Source: Coprinellus micaceus
Taxonomy: Eukaryota; Basidiomycota; Agaricomycetes; Agaricales; Psathyrellaceae
Direction: 5' to 3'
Length of the DNA stretch: 64,000 bases
Assembly (NCBI GenBank): GCA_951394405.1
Contig: OX596343.1
Location: 1,054,001 to 1,118,000, forward strand
Shown here: positions 51,238 through 63,383 of the stretch, in pieces
How positions within the stretch are numbered: the first letter of the stretch is position 1
Layout: the number at the start of each line of letters is the position of its first letter
Position numbers and translations under genes: made by a program
The notes under the pieces: generated by a model
Database searches by the model: none
Seen by the model: the letters and a program-made list of their open reading frames with translations, nothing else
Told to the model about the DNA's origin: nothing

Positions 51238-54200
51238 CTAAGAAGCGACAAAGGTTAGGACATTGAAGCTCGCGCCGGGAGCGTTGAAATTGAAAGTCTT
51301 CGCAATTCCCGTTAGCGTACTCGTTTGTGGTGCAACCAAGTTGGGGTTGCTCGGAGTGTTACTCTGGTTCCAGGACCCAGACAGCGTTTGGAGGGACCCA
51401 GTACTCGCAATGGTATTGAATGGCAGGTTGAGGGTGAATTGAGCCTGGGCAGTCGCGGTGTTCGCAATCTACGGGAAACATTTAGAGGGGGTATTTGCGT
51501 GGCATTGATTGGATGTACCTTGATAATAACCTCGTTCGATGCCTTATTGCGGACGACACTCCAGAACGCTGTTCCACGACGATCTGGGAGAGTGCTTGGG
51601 AGGTACTCATCACCGCGATTCGTGCCGAACAACTTGTAAAACTGTGACTTTGGGGCTCCCTCGAAGGGATGGAGTGGGGCTCACCTTCTGGACATAGTAG
51701 CTTGTCGAATAGTAGACTGTGTTCGCACTGAAGTTGCATCAGTTCTGCGGAATCATGCCAGTCACTTGGTACGTACTCGTGGCCCAGAAGGTTGGGAGTC
51801 TTCACGCCCAAAACCGAGTCAATGAGCATGCAATGATGTGTTTGTCGACAAGCTTACCCATTGGTGGTTGCTGACGTGCTATCCCGAAAGGTTAATCCCA
51901 GAAATGGCAGACACCTGGCAGCGATCACGTACCCCGATGAGAGGAGCGTATGCCGCCGCAAAGCTAACCTCCGTTACCCCCAGGGTCAGTATCACTTCTC
52001 CGCTGCATCATACAGAACGGCGTACACAATGTCGCTGTTTCTTTCAAGGCCAGTCATATATGCACCTTCGGAGACAGCGGCTACATCGGGGTGTCAGGTG
52101 CAAAGGCTAACGAGCTGTACGGCATGCACTGACCTCCAATCGTCGGGAAAGTGAATCGCTCGTTCCACATATTGTTAGGGTTGTTGGAGATGGCGGCGTA
52201 CTCTCCCTAACCCCAGCGTAAGTGTGTGCGGCTGGTTACAAGGGCTTTGCATAAGTACCTCAAAATACTTGGTCCCGTTTCTCTATGGAGAAAGCATGAA
52301 TGCACCCTCATAAAAATTGGGGACGACGACGTACCGCGAACCCGTCGTAGTAGAATGTATTCTGCGCAAACCAGGCTATAAACGCACGGCGGCTCAGTAG
52401 CTGGCCGCCATCGCCCGATATAATACGTACTTGGCACGTTGTAGTCGTGAACATCATACTCCGTCGGTGTAGGGTCAAGCTTCGGATCCCCCACTCTTGA
52501 TGTAGCCATGAATCCTGCACAACGACGATCATGACGTCAGGAAACAGGAGGATCATTCAGGACGTACTTAGCTGTGGAAAGTCCTGCTTCAGCCTGGTAG
52601 CAAACCTCTTCCACCGATACACATAACTCGCCGCTGCGATCCAATCCTACACGGCCTTGATCAGTGTTCGTCTATCATATACGATGCGAATTAGGGCTGA
52701 CCTCGTTCCCGATCTCGATATACAGCAACTTGAACGGCTCGGGCCTCCCAAGGGACGCACGCAAAGCAGCCGCGGAGCTCTTCGCTGGGTCCCCAATGGC
52801 AAAGTTGATCTGGTCGATAGCCTCCTGGATATACGGATCGAGCTGGTTCTCTGGGACGCTTGTCCCTCCAAGCGCATAGCCGGCCCAAACACCCATGATG
52901 GGTTCGGCACCGAGGTCTTCGCACCAATAGAGGTATTCGAGCAAGCCAAGGCCGCTGGGGCCGGATGTCAGTAAGTTCTGAGATGAAAGCGAGAGTGGGG
53001 ACCCAGGGATGTTAGGGCCGCTCTTACTCTGTATTGATGTAACTCCAATCGCCCATACGCCCGGGGCGATTGACTAGTGGGCCGACAGTGTTCCTCCACT
53101 TCCACCGGGTGTCAACTGTCTCGCCCTCGAGGTTATTCCCACCTGGGAACCTAAAAATTCCTGGTTTCATCGCAGCGAGAGCCTACAGGGGTAAGGATAA
53201 GCGCCTTGCCCCCTTCCCATTCAAAGCACCCACCTCCGCCAAATCAACCCTCATCCCATTCACCCTCCCCTTATACGTCGGCGGCATCAAACTAAGCATC
53301 GCAAAGTTCACCGTCGCACCCCCCGCACTCGCCGCATCCACCTGAACCGCAAACACATTGTTCGTATTCCCCGCATCCGCGCTGGGGTAGAGGTCGACGA
53401 CCAGCTGCCTCCACGTCGTCTGGTTGCCCGAGATTCCGGGGACGGTGGTGGATGCGAGGACTTGGCCGGAGGTGGTTTGGAGGGCGAGTGTGAATGACGT
53501 CGCGGTGAATGCGGGGGAGGAGGTGGGGAAGCGGTAGTAGAACGAGGCGGTATACTTCCAGGAGGATTGGACCTTGATGCCTAGAAATACTTGATATTAG
53601 AACCCGACAAGCATTGGCTTGGAGAGTGTGAGGTGGACGACCTGAGTACCCAGTGTTCGCAAACCCAGCGTTTCCCGTACGCCCCGTCGGGAAGCGGACC
53701 TGGAGCGCGTTGGGAAGCGCAGAGGAAACGGGCGTGCTCTCTCTGACGACGCTAATCGTCGCACCGTTCAAGGCTTGCCAGCCAGTGAGTGCTGCAGCGG
53801 AGGTGCCTGGGGTGACCAATTGCAGGGCCCGGTTCTTTAGCACTGCGGAGAGCAGTCAGTTGCGTAATTGAGCGTTTGTCCGAGGAGACGACTCACACTC
53901 TGCGTACAGACCACCGTCTCCGCTCTATAACATCGAGTTCAGAAGGCTGGAGTACCCATTGGTTCAGTGAGCGTACTCACGTACTATATGAAGTGGTGAG
54001 GGGGTTGTGAAGACACGACGGCTGAGAACTCACATTGATATCCTTGGGTGAAACGGGTCGTCAGACGAACCTAGATTAGTTAACTGAACAAACGTCGTAC
54101 CTCATACATCTGCGCCCCTGTTTCCAAACATCAAACCCGTTAGACTCGCCAACGGCGGACCAGGAAGCGGCTCGGACTCACATAGCGTCTTGGGAATAGG

Positions 54201-54302
54201 ATGACTCGCCGTTCCACTCACATTCACCGTAATGGCACTGACCATACCGGCGTACACCACAGCGAGAAGTAGAACCACAGAGGAGGAACTAACGCCAACC
54301 AT
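51238..54302 (-). CDS. Secreted alpha-L-arabinofuranosidase, GH51
   Basis: Many small exons. The signal peptide MVGVSSSSVVLLLAVVYAGMVSA is at the start (54302), followed by ITVNVSGTASHPIPKTL and LTGLMFGNRGADV. A carbohydrate-binding-like region follows (WQALNGATISVVRESTPVSSALPNALQVRFP). The catalytic barrel has WAGYALGGTSVPENQLDPYI and LLYIEIGNEVS, whose Glu in GNE is the acid/base. Further on GEYAAISNNPNN carries the expected nucleophile Glu, then NNMWNERFTF. The C-terminal beta domain has FGTNRGDEYLPSTLP and ends FNFNAPGASFNVLTFVAS at 51238. The enzyme removes arabinose side chains from plant arabinoxylan or arabinan outside the cell, which fits a plant-litter or wood lifestyle. Exon borders were not all traced; no break was seen. 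Confidence 0.88.
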
Positions 54303-54969
54303 ACCTCGTACTCGATAGGCACCCCGGTCAAAAATGACCCAGAGGCCCGAGCGACGAGACTTTATACCCTCTCCAGATTATGGAAAGTGCGACCCATCGT
54401 CCACCCCAACGGCCCGGCCAACCTTCTAAGAACCTCCACACCACCCTTCACCCCACCCCACCCTTCGAATTATCGTCAGAATCGTCAGACGGACGCGGCA
54501 CCAAGCACCGTCCACGAAATTCTAGCTTCGCGTGGGCGCGACACCAAAATCACGAGTTCCCGGCACCCGGGCTTTTCACCTATTTCAGTGTTTACCTCGA
54601 TTCTTCGACAGTTCGCTCTCAGTTCCCTCGAGTTCTTCGACGATCCCCTACAGCACTCGAGAGGACGAGAGACTACGAGAGACGGAAAGGAACCCGTAAT
54701 TGCAGCCATGTCACGACTTCTGTGTGCTCCCGGGCGTGGAAGGGGTTGTCAGCAGACTCGTAGAGGAATACGGGGGATTGAGAACGCGGCGAGGTGAGGA
54801 GGATAGAGTGTATCCACATGCGATGATCGCACTGCACATCGAGACATAGACTTTCGCGTAGGGCCAGGCAAGTAAGCTGCGATGTTAGCATTTATGAAAT
54901 AAACAAATGTGCACAAAACCTTCTCTACACCCGTCTCTAAATCTCCACTCTCCAACCCCCACCCCAAGT
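54303..54969. other. Intergenic: GH51 promoter and SAM50 3' flank
   Basis: Contains the GH51 TATA box at 54360-54366. Plus-strand open frames at 54380-54797 have no protein character and are probably chance. Confidence 0.5.
54360..54366 (-). promoter_or_regulatory. TATA box of the GH51 gene
   Basis: The coding strand reads GGTATAAAG about 58-64 bases before the ATG at 54302. Confidence 0.55.
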
Positions 54970-56649
54970 CTAAAGGAACTCCAACCCCACCCCAACCTGA
55001 ATCCCCTTCCTCGTCCCATCGCTCTTACTACTCACAACCGGCACCCCAAAGTTCACTTCCACGCGGACGGGGTCGAACCGGTAGATGAGGCCGACGCCGG
55101 CGGATATTGAGGGTTTGGAGAGGACGGCTTGGATGTTTTCTGTGAGGGGGCGGGCTGTAATAGAACAAGAGTTCGTTTGTTAGGGACCTGTGAGAATGGT
55201 GGATACTGGAGAGGGAAAACGCACCCTTGTTCAATTGGTCCAACCTGCCCGCGTTGACCCACCCATGGAGGTTAACCGGCCACTGCGGCTTCCTCGGTAC
55301 CTTCGAAACCACACTCGCACCGAGGGAGTAGTAAACATCCCCCCCAACCGAGTCGTGCCCATCGTGCGGACCCATCCCATTCGCCTTAAAACTCCTCACA
55401 CTCGTCGGGCCCCCCAACTGAAACCGATCCGAGAACCCCACCTCCTGCCCCCCCAGCCCACACACCACCCCCACCCGTCCCGCCACACTCCAACTAACCA
55501 TCTCGTTCACTTTCCTACTCCCCTGGACCTCCGCCTCGGCCTTGTAGAAGTGAACATCGCCCCCGAGGCCGGCGAATTCGTGGTGCAGTTTCGTGTAGAG
55601 GCCGCGGGTGGCGGCGATCTTGTCGTCGCGGGTGTCGTGGATGAAGGAGTGGAAGATGCTGGACTTGAGGGTCTCGCCGGCGGCGGTGCGGATGGAGAGG
55701 GAGGCGGTGGGGGTGAGGGAGCGGATGTGTCGGTAGACGGCTTCGTACCCCATTTCGTGGAGGCCTTTCCCGCCTGTAGGGTTTCCCTGAACGGCCGTTA
55801 AGTGAACGTGAACGCGAAATCGCCAGCGAATGTATGTACCTTCACAGACGCCTTGAACCCCCTGAGCCCCTCGAAACAACTGGCATACGCCGTCAAGTCC
55901 CGTTCGAGGCCATACACATTCAAACTCCCAAACGTCTCCAAATCCCTCGTCAACGGGGCACTCAACGTCGCCCCTCCACTCCTCCTCGTCTTCGTCCCCA
56001 GCGCCACATTCACATTCAACGTCTCCGCCCCCCCAAACACATTCCGCACCGTCGCACTCGCATTCGCACTCCCCTCATTATTCCCCAGCTCCGTCGCACT
56101 CTGCACCGTGTACCGTCCGCGTTCCTTGGTCTTGAGGACAACGTCGACGGAGTGCGGGGGGGAGAGGGGGTCGGGGCTGCGTTTGATTTCGGCGGAGACG
56201 GAGGCGAAGAGCCCGGTTTTGACGAGGATGTCGGCGGCGTTGCGGGTGGTGTGGAGCACGGATTCGAGGTTGCTCTCGGATGTGGGCGTCGAGGCGAGGA
56301 TGGGGTCGAGAATGAACCCGAGGAAGGACTTCCGTGTCGATTTAGCGTTCTCGACGCGCAAATTCGCGATGGAGACTGGGGTTTTGAGGTTCCCGTCCAG
56401 CTACTCGCATTCAGAACGCGCAGCCCAGTTTTCGTGACCACTAGCACTCACCACCTCCTGCAAATGCAAGACCGCACTCTCATACTCCCCGCGTAACCGC
56501 CTCTCGATCCTCGCTTCCTGCCATTTCCGCACCTTGTCCCACTCGTTTGCTTTTGGTTCCTTGTCGCGCGGAGAGGATGAGTTGTGCAGCGGGCCCTTGA
56601 CCTCTTGGGTATGGTCCTTTTGTGAGAGGGCCTCCTCTTGTACCGACAT
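54970..56649 (-). CDS. SAM50: SAM50/TOB55, mitochondrial outer-membrane beta-barrel assembly protein
   Basis: Omp85-family core of the SAM complex, which inserts beta-barrel proteins into the mitochondrial outer membrane. Start MSVQEEALSQKDHTQEVKGPL; a charged N-terminal stretch; then a POTRA-like domain (LESVLHTTRNAADILVKTGLFASVSAEIK, SVDVVLKTKERGRYTVQSATELGNNEGS). The beta-barrel part has alternating polar and hydrophobic residues (SANASATVRNVFGGAETLNVNVALGTK, DRFQLGGPTSVRSFKANGMGPHDG), with the family motif GGPTSVRGF-like in the GGPTSVRSF form. The C-terminal strand RKGIQVGVGLEFL ends in the typical aromatic/hydrophobic beta-signal at 54970. About 500 residues in four main exons. It shares a divergent promoter with the histone deacetylase gene. 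Confidence 0.92.
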
Positions 56650-56986
56650 TGCAGGGGAGAGGCGGGAGGGGTTCGACTCGGGGCAGTTGCGTCGCGCTGT
56701 CGCGACAGGCGGGTGCCGGTTCGTGCCGTTCGTTAGGTAATTTGTTTCTCACAGTGGGCGCCTATGTGCGGTGAGGGGATGGCGAGCTTGGGCGCGTGTC
56801 ATTCTACCTCACAGAAATACTTCTCATAACCAGCCAAGTGACGTAGGCCAATGGTAATTATTGCAGGAGTGCGACGGTGGTACAAGCATGCCAGATCCTA
56901 AGCCCCTATTCATGAGCGGAAGCAGAACTTTCAAGTTCCGCCAAGAACCGTTCGCAGTTCAACCAAGCCTTGCCTCTTCGTCCCCA
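56650..56986. other. Divergent promoter between SAM50 and the histone deacetylase
   Basis: Holds the TAGGCGC site at 56758-56764. No further elements identified. Confidence 0.6.
56758..56764 (-). promoter_or_regulatory. TAGGCGC promoter heptamer upstream of SAM50
   Basis: The SAM50 coding strand reads ATAGGCGCCCA; the heptamer is 109 bases before its ATG. It could also serve the divergent deacetylase gene, 223 bases away in opposite orientation. Confidence 0.45.
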
Positions 56987-58575
56987 ATGTCGCAGGGGAG
57001 AGAACGCGTGGTCTACGTTGTGAGCCAGGAGCTGGCCAAGGTACGCACCATTTCTGCCTGCGAGACTCACAGCTCACCCAAACCCAGGTATCATCCCTCC
57101 TCCCATCCAACCTCAACCGTTCCCTCCTCGTTCACTCCCTCACAAGCGCCCTCGGCCTTCTCAAAGACGACCCCTCCCGCCCGCGACTCATCCAAGTCGT
57201 CAACCCAACCCGCGCCTCTCGGCAGGCCCTGTCGGCGTACCACAGCAAAGACTACCTCGACTTCGTCCTGGCCCAGTCCAAGAACGACGACGACCGCGAC
57301 GAATCCCTCCAAGCAGAACTCGGACTCGAAGATGCAAGTTGTCCCGCTATGCCTCGGCTCAGGGTGCCTCGACGCTGATGGATAACGGCGCTCTCTCTGG
57401 CAGGACAGCCCCCTTTTCCCTGGGCTAGAGGACTACGTGCCCCTCGTTGCAGGCGCGACGCTCACCGCTGTCGAGACGCTTAAGACGGGGTTCGCTGAGA
57501 TCGCGATATGCTGGGATGGTGGCCGGTGCGTTCTCCCTGTAACTCAGCATCCGCTGAATCGTGTACTGAGATTGAGATGGCGCGTAGACACCACGCCCAC
57601 AAATCCAGAGCCTCAGGCTTCTGCTACGTCGCCGACATCGTCCTCGCCCTCCTCTCACTCAAGAAACCCCCTACCCCATCTCCTTCCCCCTCTATCTCCC
57701 CATCCCCGCCTCTACCTCCCAAAGCCAAACCCCGAATCATGTACCTCGACCTGGACCTGCACTTCTCCGACGGCGTCTCCGAAGCCTTCCACCAACCCAA
57801 CCCGCAGCCCCACGCCCCCCAAATCCTGACGCTGAGCATGCACCACACCTCCCCCGGCTTCTTCCCCGCCTCCCCGCTCGCCCCCCTCCCCTCCCCATCA
57901 TCCCCCGACTTCGACCCCTTCACACTCTCCATCCCCCTCGCCCAAGGCGCCTCGAACCCCACATACCAGCGGATCTTCACCCTCATCGACCGCACGCGCG
58001 AGATCTTCAACCCCGACTACATCGTCGTGCAATGCGGAGCGGACGGTCTTGCTGGGGACCCGTACGCGGTGGTGAATTGGAGTTTGGGAGGGGAAGGCTC
58101 GATGGGGTGGTACCTCGAGAAGGTAATGGCGTGGCCGGGGAGGAAGTTGTTGCTTGGTGGGGGAGGGTATAATTCGCCGAACGTGGCGAGGGCGTGGGCG
58201 TACTTGACTTCGATTGCTGTGAGTTCCTAGCCTTCGTTCGTATACCGTAGCCTGGATGATAACTGATATGTGCTCCCCCCCCCGCTACAGCTTGGAGCCC
58301 CGTTGGACTTGGAGACGCCGATACCCGACCACGCTGCGTTCCCTCAGTACGCGCCGTCGTTCACGGTGCGTGTTCTTCCTACCTCGTTGCACTTGCCCTG
58401 CTAATACCGTTGGGAACGCTCCGGTGTTGCTCTGCACGCGCCGTTGCGATAGATGGACGTCCCGCCCGGTTTCATGCAAGATACGAACGAAGAGGAGGTT
58501 TTGAAAAAGATAGAGGAGACGTATGAGCGGATATTTGTCGTCTTGGAGGAAAGGATGAACGCGGCCAACTCGTGA
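56987..58575 (+). CDS. Class I histone deacetylase (HDAC8/Hos1-like)
   Basis: Zinc-dependent lysine deacetylase. Start MSQGRERVVYVVSQELAK; conserved blocks: AYHSKDYLDFVL, VAGATLTAVETLKTGFAEIAICWDGGR, then HHAHKSRASGFCYVADIVLALLSL, where the two adjacent His are the catalytic pair. MYLDLDLHFSDGVSEAF keeps the zinc Asp and His, but the usual HHGDG is HFSDG. QCGADGLAGDP carries the third zinc ligand, and LLLGGGGYNSPNVARAW carries the catalytic Tyr. A Pro/Ser-rich insertion of about 20 residues sits between the FCY block and the zinc site, as well as a second Pro-rich loop. The C-terminus is short (EERMNAANS, 58575), without the long acidic tail of Rpd3. About 450 residues; probably nuclear or cytosolic. 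Active as judged by residues. Confidence 0.88.
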
Positions 58576-58952
58576 TACCTAAACGCAACTCAGGCTTACG
58601 CTGGGGGCGTACAATGACGAACCGACAATAAAAGTATTTTGGCACGCGCTTCTCCAATCCATACATACATAGCCCACTCAATTACTTGCGCACAATGGCC
58701 AAGACGCCATCAATACCCAATGATAAAGCAGCCCATTGATGATCGATTCGGCGTCTAAATCGTATATGGGCGCTTGATCCCATTGTTAACCACGTTGCCA
58801 GACCACCCCATGGGGTTCCCGGCTTTGTCTCTGCTCTATTTGTGCTAGTGGGCCTGTGCCACACACTCTTCCTTCCTTCTTTTCATATAAAGGGAGGGGC
58901 AGTTGCTTCCTTCCTACCTCCGATCCACAGCTAGATAGCAAGAGAACACGAG
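58576..58952. other. Intergenic: promoter of member C
   Basis: Apart from the TATA box at 58886-58892, nothing is supported here. Confidence 0.5.
58886..58892 (+). promoter_or_regulatory. TATA box of member C
   Basis: CATATAAAG, with the TATAAAG core 61-67 bases before the ATG at 58953. Confidence 0.55.
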
Positions 58953-59665
58953 ATGCCCATCCCATCCAAGATCGATCAAGAGTCCCCCGATGTCAACTGG
59001 GCTGATGAGCTCGACGTACGTACGTCCTCCTCCCACCTTCCTCCCTCCACATCTAATCCCACCCCTAGACCCTCTTCACCAGCACCCACCTCCCCCCCTC
59101 CTCCCCCCTCCCCACAAAGTTCCACCGCTTCGTACACGACGCCTTCAGCGCGCACAACCACGCCCCCAGCGTCCCGCCCCTCGCGTGGTTCACGCAAGTC
59201 ATCCCTACGGACGACCCCGAGGGTATAACGCACTACGCGCTCATCCGGCTGCAGGATCTCGCGATGGAGTATAGACCGAGCGAGGCGCCGCTGGAGGAAC
59301 ATATCTACCTCCTCCTCATCCAGGCGTGTGCGGCGCATTGGGAGAGCGGGGCGCATGATGAGGGGTGCCTGGGGAGTGTGCTTACCACAGCCAAGGGTGC
59401 CTTGGGTGCTTCGAATTCTGCTAGTGGAGGTAGAGGCGAGAGGGTGATGTGTGGTGTGTGTCGGTTGGAGGAGAGGCTCGCGGAGGCGATGGATGGGGAT
59501 CCGGTGTTGAGGGCGTGGGCGGAGAACAACGGGGGTGAGGCGATGGGGGGCGGGAACACGTTCTTTGAGGAGGTGTCGGAGGATCTGCCGAAAGGGATGG
59601 CGCTTTTTGGGTTTGTGGGTGAGGGTGAGGGTGGGGGTTCGGCGGGATTGCTCTCGCCGGCTTGA
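58953..59665 (+). CDS. Uncharacterised two-exon family protein, member C (about 219 residues)
   Basis: Exon 1 (58953-59015) encodes MPIPSKIDQESPDVNWADELD; exon 2 (59069-59665) begins TLFTSTHLPPSSPLPTKFHRF. The intron is in the same place and phase as in members A and B. Shared core: LPTK-xxRFVHDAF, LAWFTQVIPTDDPEGITHYALIRLQDLAM, a hydrophobic helix (HIYLLLIQACAAHWESG) and MCGVCRLEERLAEAM with the conserved cysteine pair, then RAWAENNGGEAM. A Gly/Ser-rich insert (LGASNSASGGRGE) precedes the cysteines. The C-terminus is Gly-rich. The copy lies more than 50 kb from A and B on the opposite strand. Function unknown. Confidence 0.8.
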
Positions 59666-60301
59666 GGATGGGGTGAGGTGGCGTCATGCTTGTTTACCCG
59701 TCGTGTTCACTGTTATCCAGTTTTACCGTTTTCGTCGTGCTTCTTGCTGTACCACCGTGTAATTTTTAAGGATACCCCAAAATCTATCCAAGGATACTTC
59801 ATTCATTTGCACGTACGCACTATCTCGATCACGCTGTCTGATCACCTGCAGCCGAGTTATGGCGTTATGGCACCGAAGATCCACGGGCGCTTAAGTGGAA
59901 CTCTGCCCTCGGTCGAGGTTTCCTTGGCCTTCGCACCAACGTTCTCGCCAACGCGAAGACCTGGTTCATCAATACCAAATGCGAATCTTCACAAACTACT
60001 GTATAGTTCCGAAGCATTCCCGAGGCCCATGTCCGGCGCTTCATTGACGTGAGTCACATCCTTCGAGGACTATGTACACTGGACTTCTGACGGTTGTATG
60101 AGCTTCTCTGACTCGATTGTATTGCCCAGGGCCCCAGGTCAGACTTCCGTGAAGATCTCAAGCGACCATCTTCTTCGTAACGTACCTGAACACCAAAGAA
60201 CAGCATGTGGTGCAAAAAATAGGGGCTTCGGAATGATATCCCCATATAGCTCATAAAAAGTGTCCCTCCACCAGTGTTTCATCGCTTACCTTCGCTCCCC
60301 A
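59666..60301. other. Intergenic, no supported gene
   Basis: 3' flank of member C and promoter of the MATE gene. A weak TATA-like ATAAAAAG lies at 60253-60260. A frame MAPKIHGRLSGTLPSVEVSL near 59867 has no recognisable family. Confidence 0.5.
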
Positions 60302-62648
60302 ATGTCCTCCACGAACCCGCACTACCAAGGGCCCTCCTCTCTCCCCTCCGACTATGCGCTCCTCTCACACATGGCAGGCCGGCGGCCCGAAACCGACGAC
60401 GTCGGCACGACCGAGTCCGACGATACCGACGATACCATTACGCCCAAGCCCCGGACCGCCGGCGTGGATGCGGGGGACGGGGAGGACGAGGAGCCCTTCC
60501 TCAGGAAGACGGGTACGAGGCCGTATTACCGCCCGGCGAACCCGTCGATTGGTGTATATCCGGATACGAGCGTGAGTAATACGTCGGTGCCCACTGAACA
60601 TACCCCGCTCCTCGCCCCGCCCCCTGTCCCTCGGATTGAGGAGGAGGTGGATAGCCCGGCGCATGATAACGATAGTAGTACGGCTATGTTCTGGGAGGAA
60701 CTGCCCATCCTCACGAAATACGCGCTTCCGGTGTTTGGGTGGGTGATGTCTCGCTCGAAAGGCAGGAGTGTTTGGCTAACGCACGTTTCATAGGACACAC
60801 TTGCTCGAGTATACGCTAGTCATTGTGCCTGTCATCTCTATCGGCCACCTCTCTACGACCGCATTGGCTGCTATCAGCCTGGGGTCCATGACGGCCAGTG
60901 TCTCAGGCTTCAGCATCGTCCAAGGGTTCGCCAGTGCCCTCGATACCATGCTCCCTTCGGCCTGGACGTCTTCGCACCCCCAGTACGTCGGACTGTGGGC
61001 CCAACGGATGTGTAAGTGCCCATTCAGAGGAGAGCATTCGGTTGTTTAACCTGACGTTTTACGCCTAGGTGTCGTTATGGCCGCCATGTTGATCGTATGT
61101 CCAGGGTCCTTTGCATGTTCCGGTTCGCGAACTGACTCACATTTGTGTAGCCAATCTTCTTCGTATGGTTCACCGCCGAGGAGATCTTGCTTTTCTTGAA
61201 GCAAGACCCGGACGTAGCGCATTTGGCCGCGGTGTACCTGCGTTGGGTGTCCATTGGGTTGCCAGGTATGTTTACTTTACTATGTATATCAGAAAAGAGG
61301 ACGTCGGCTGATCATGCGCTCCAGCCTACACGTTCAACTGTATCAGCCGGTAAGCCGCTTTCGTCATGCCGCCTCGTTCGCTCAAGACCCTGACATGTTC
61401 TAGACGATATTTCCAGTCACAGGGTCTCTTCACCGTCCCTACCAGGATCATCCTCCTTGTCGCTCCTATCAACGCGTTCCTCGGCTGGCTCTTGGGTGCG
61501 CACTACTTTCACCTCTCGGGAGGGTTCGGACTCTGACCATCCTTCTCTTCTTCTAAAGTGTGGGGTCCGGAACCATTCAGACTTGGATTCATCGGTGCTC
61601 CCCTCGCTTCGGCGATCTCATTCAACATCATAGCCGTCTTGTCTGCGCTGTACGGCATCTTCTTCGTGGATAGGCGCGCGTGGCACCCGCTGTCGCGCAG
61701 GATGTTTTCCAACCTTGGCTTGCTCGTCCACCTCGGGCTGAGTGGTGTCGGTCAAACTGCGTCGGAATGGTGGGCTTGGGAGCTTGTCGCGTTGGCTGCT
61801 TCACTGTGAGTCTCTCTTGTGTGTCCCTCGCAAGGCTCGAGCTGAGGAAATACGTAGTCTCGGCCCCATGGTTCTAGCGACGAATTCCATCCTGCTCGTC
61901 TCCGCATCGACGACCTTCCAAGCTCCATTCGCGCTTAGTGTGGCTACTTCTGTTCGGTATGTCGTTATCTTCGCATTTGACCGGCCAATCTCAATAGCTT
62001 CTATACAGTATCGGAAACCTCCTCGGGGAGAAGAAGGCGAAGCGTGCGGGGATTGCCGCGAACACCGCTATCGTCATGGCGTTGGCAATTTCCGTCTTCA
62101 CTAGCTCGCTCTTCTTGGTCTTCCGCTATACTTGGGGCGAATTGTTCAACGATGACGCAGGTACGCTCGCTTCTATGCCCGCATTCCGTCCGCAGGTGCG
62201 CTAACATAGGTGCCCGCATCTTTCAGAGGTCATCGCGCTCGTTGCCGACATCCTTCCCCTCGTCGCCCTCTTCCAAGTCTTTGACGGCAACTCCGCCGTA
62301 ACCGCTGGCATCCTCCGCGCGCGAGGCATGCAATTCACCGGCGCCCTCCTGAACCTCTCCGCCTACTACTTCTTCGGTATCCCGCTCGGCGTCTGGCTGG
62401 CCTTCTCCTGGCACCAAGGTCTCCATGGGCTGTGGTACGGCCTTACGTTTAGTCTCGTGTACTGCAGTTGCATCGGCACGTATATGTGCCTCACGGCGGA
62501 CTGGAACAGGGAGGTGGAGAAGGTGAAGGTAAGGCTGGAGAGGGAGGATAAGCAGAGGAGGGAGGAGATGAGGGTGAAGGATGGTTTGGATGGTGGGGAG
62601 GCGGCGCATGAGGCAGAAGAGGTTGCGACGAGTGCGGACAGGATATAG
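60302..62648 (+). CDS. MATE-family multidrug/toxin extrusion transporter
   Basis: Start MSSTNPHYQGPSSLPSDYALL, then a disordered acidic N-terminus of about 130 residues, ending in WEELPILTKYALPVFG. Membrane segments follow across about ten exons: LLEYTLVIVPVISIGHLSTTALAAISLGSM (MATE repeat 1), VQGFASALDTMLPSAW, IFFVWFTAEEILLFLKQDP, LRWVSIGLPG, RYFQSQGLFTVPTRIILLVAPINAFLGW, LGFIGAPLASAISFNIIAVLSAL, LGLSGVGQTASEWWAWELVALAAS, then repeat 2 (ILLVSASTTFQAPFALSVATSVRIGNLLGEKKAKRAG), ALVADILPLVALFQVFDGNSAVTAGILRARG and GIPLGVWLAF. A Lys/Glu-rich cytosolic tail ends EVATSADRI. Twelve segments are expected. MATE proteins export organic cations by proton or sodium antiport; the substrate is unknown. 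The start follows a weak TATA box. Confidence 0.92.
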
Positions 62649-63383
62649 AGTGAGCCGTTGGTGGCTTGGTGACTAGAAGGTGGAAAGATGAGTTGATGCT
62701 TGAAGTGACTATTCATGTTGTACGATCTTTGCTTAAAAGAATCTAGCGATTCGCTAGACCAGAGGATCCTGCCGTCCTCGAAGCTATACACAAACCAGGA
62801 CTGTTGTATACTAAACGAATATTACGAGTTGTATGATGTTGAATGGTAGCAGGATGGGCACCGCGAACGAAATGCCAAGAAATGCATAGATTCAGCCTCC
62901 TCATGCCAACCCTGGGGACTGACGGACTCGGGGTATGTCACATTCTCTTTTGTAGCGCGCAGTACTCTAACAAAAGTTCACCGCCACGATCAGGCGCCAA
63001 CCGGCTGCGGTCTGGGCGCTTAGCTGGTCCGAGCGAGCAGATACATGCCTATTTTGGGTGGACCTCAGGCAAAGCGTGCTCTGCATCGCCCCGCCGTACT
63101 CGGCTTGATACTCCTTTCGGAAGAGAAAGTCAAAGCCAGGCTTGTCATCCGAAATAACTAGGCAAAGCACTGTAAAGCTTTACTCTTCCAAAGTGAACAA
63201 AGCGAGGCTAGCATAGAAGAAAGAGTCCTATAAAATGGCGAATCTCAGCTGGATACTTCCCCAGTCCACCGTCTCGTCCCTCTCCACTGCTCAAGCTTCA
63301 CCGCCGCCCTCCATTCTTGACAATTTACCCCATAGTTTTTATTCACCCATTTTCCACTCGCATTCCGTCCCCAAGCAACAAAA
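62649..63383. other. Intergenic, no supported gene
   Basis: 3' flank of the MATE gene and promoter of the C2H2 gene. TATAAAA at 63229-63235 is about 150 bases before the next ATG and may be its TATA box. Confidence 0.5.

Noticed and set aside
55190..56496. Plus-strand open frames antisense to SAM50
   Set aside because: Shadows of the SAM50 exons; Pro/Arg/Gly-rich, no protein features.
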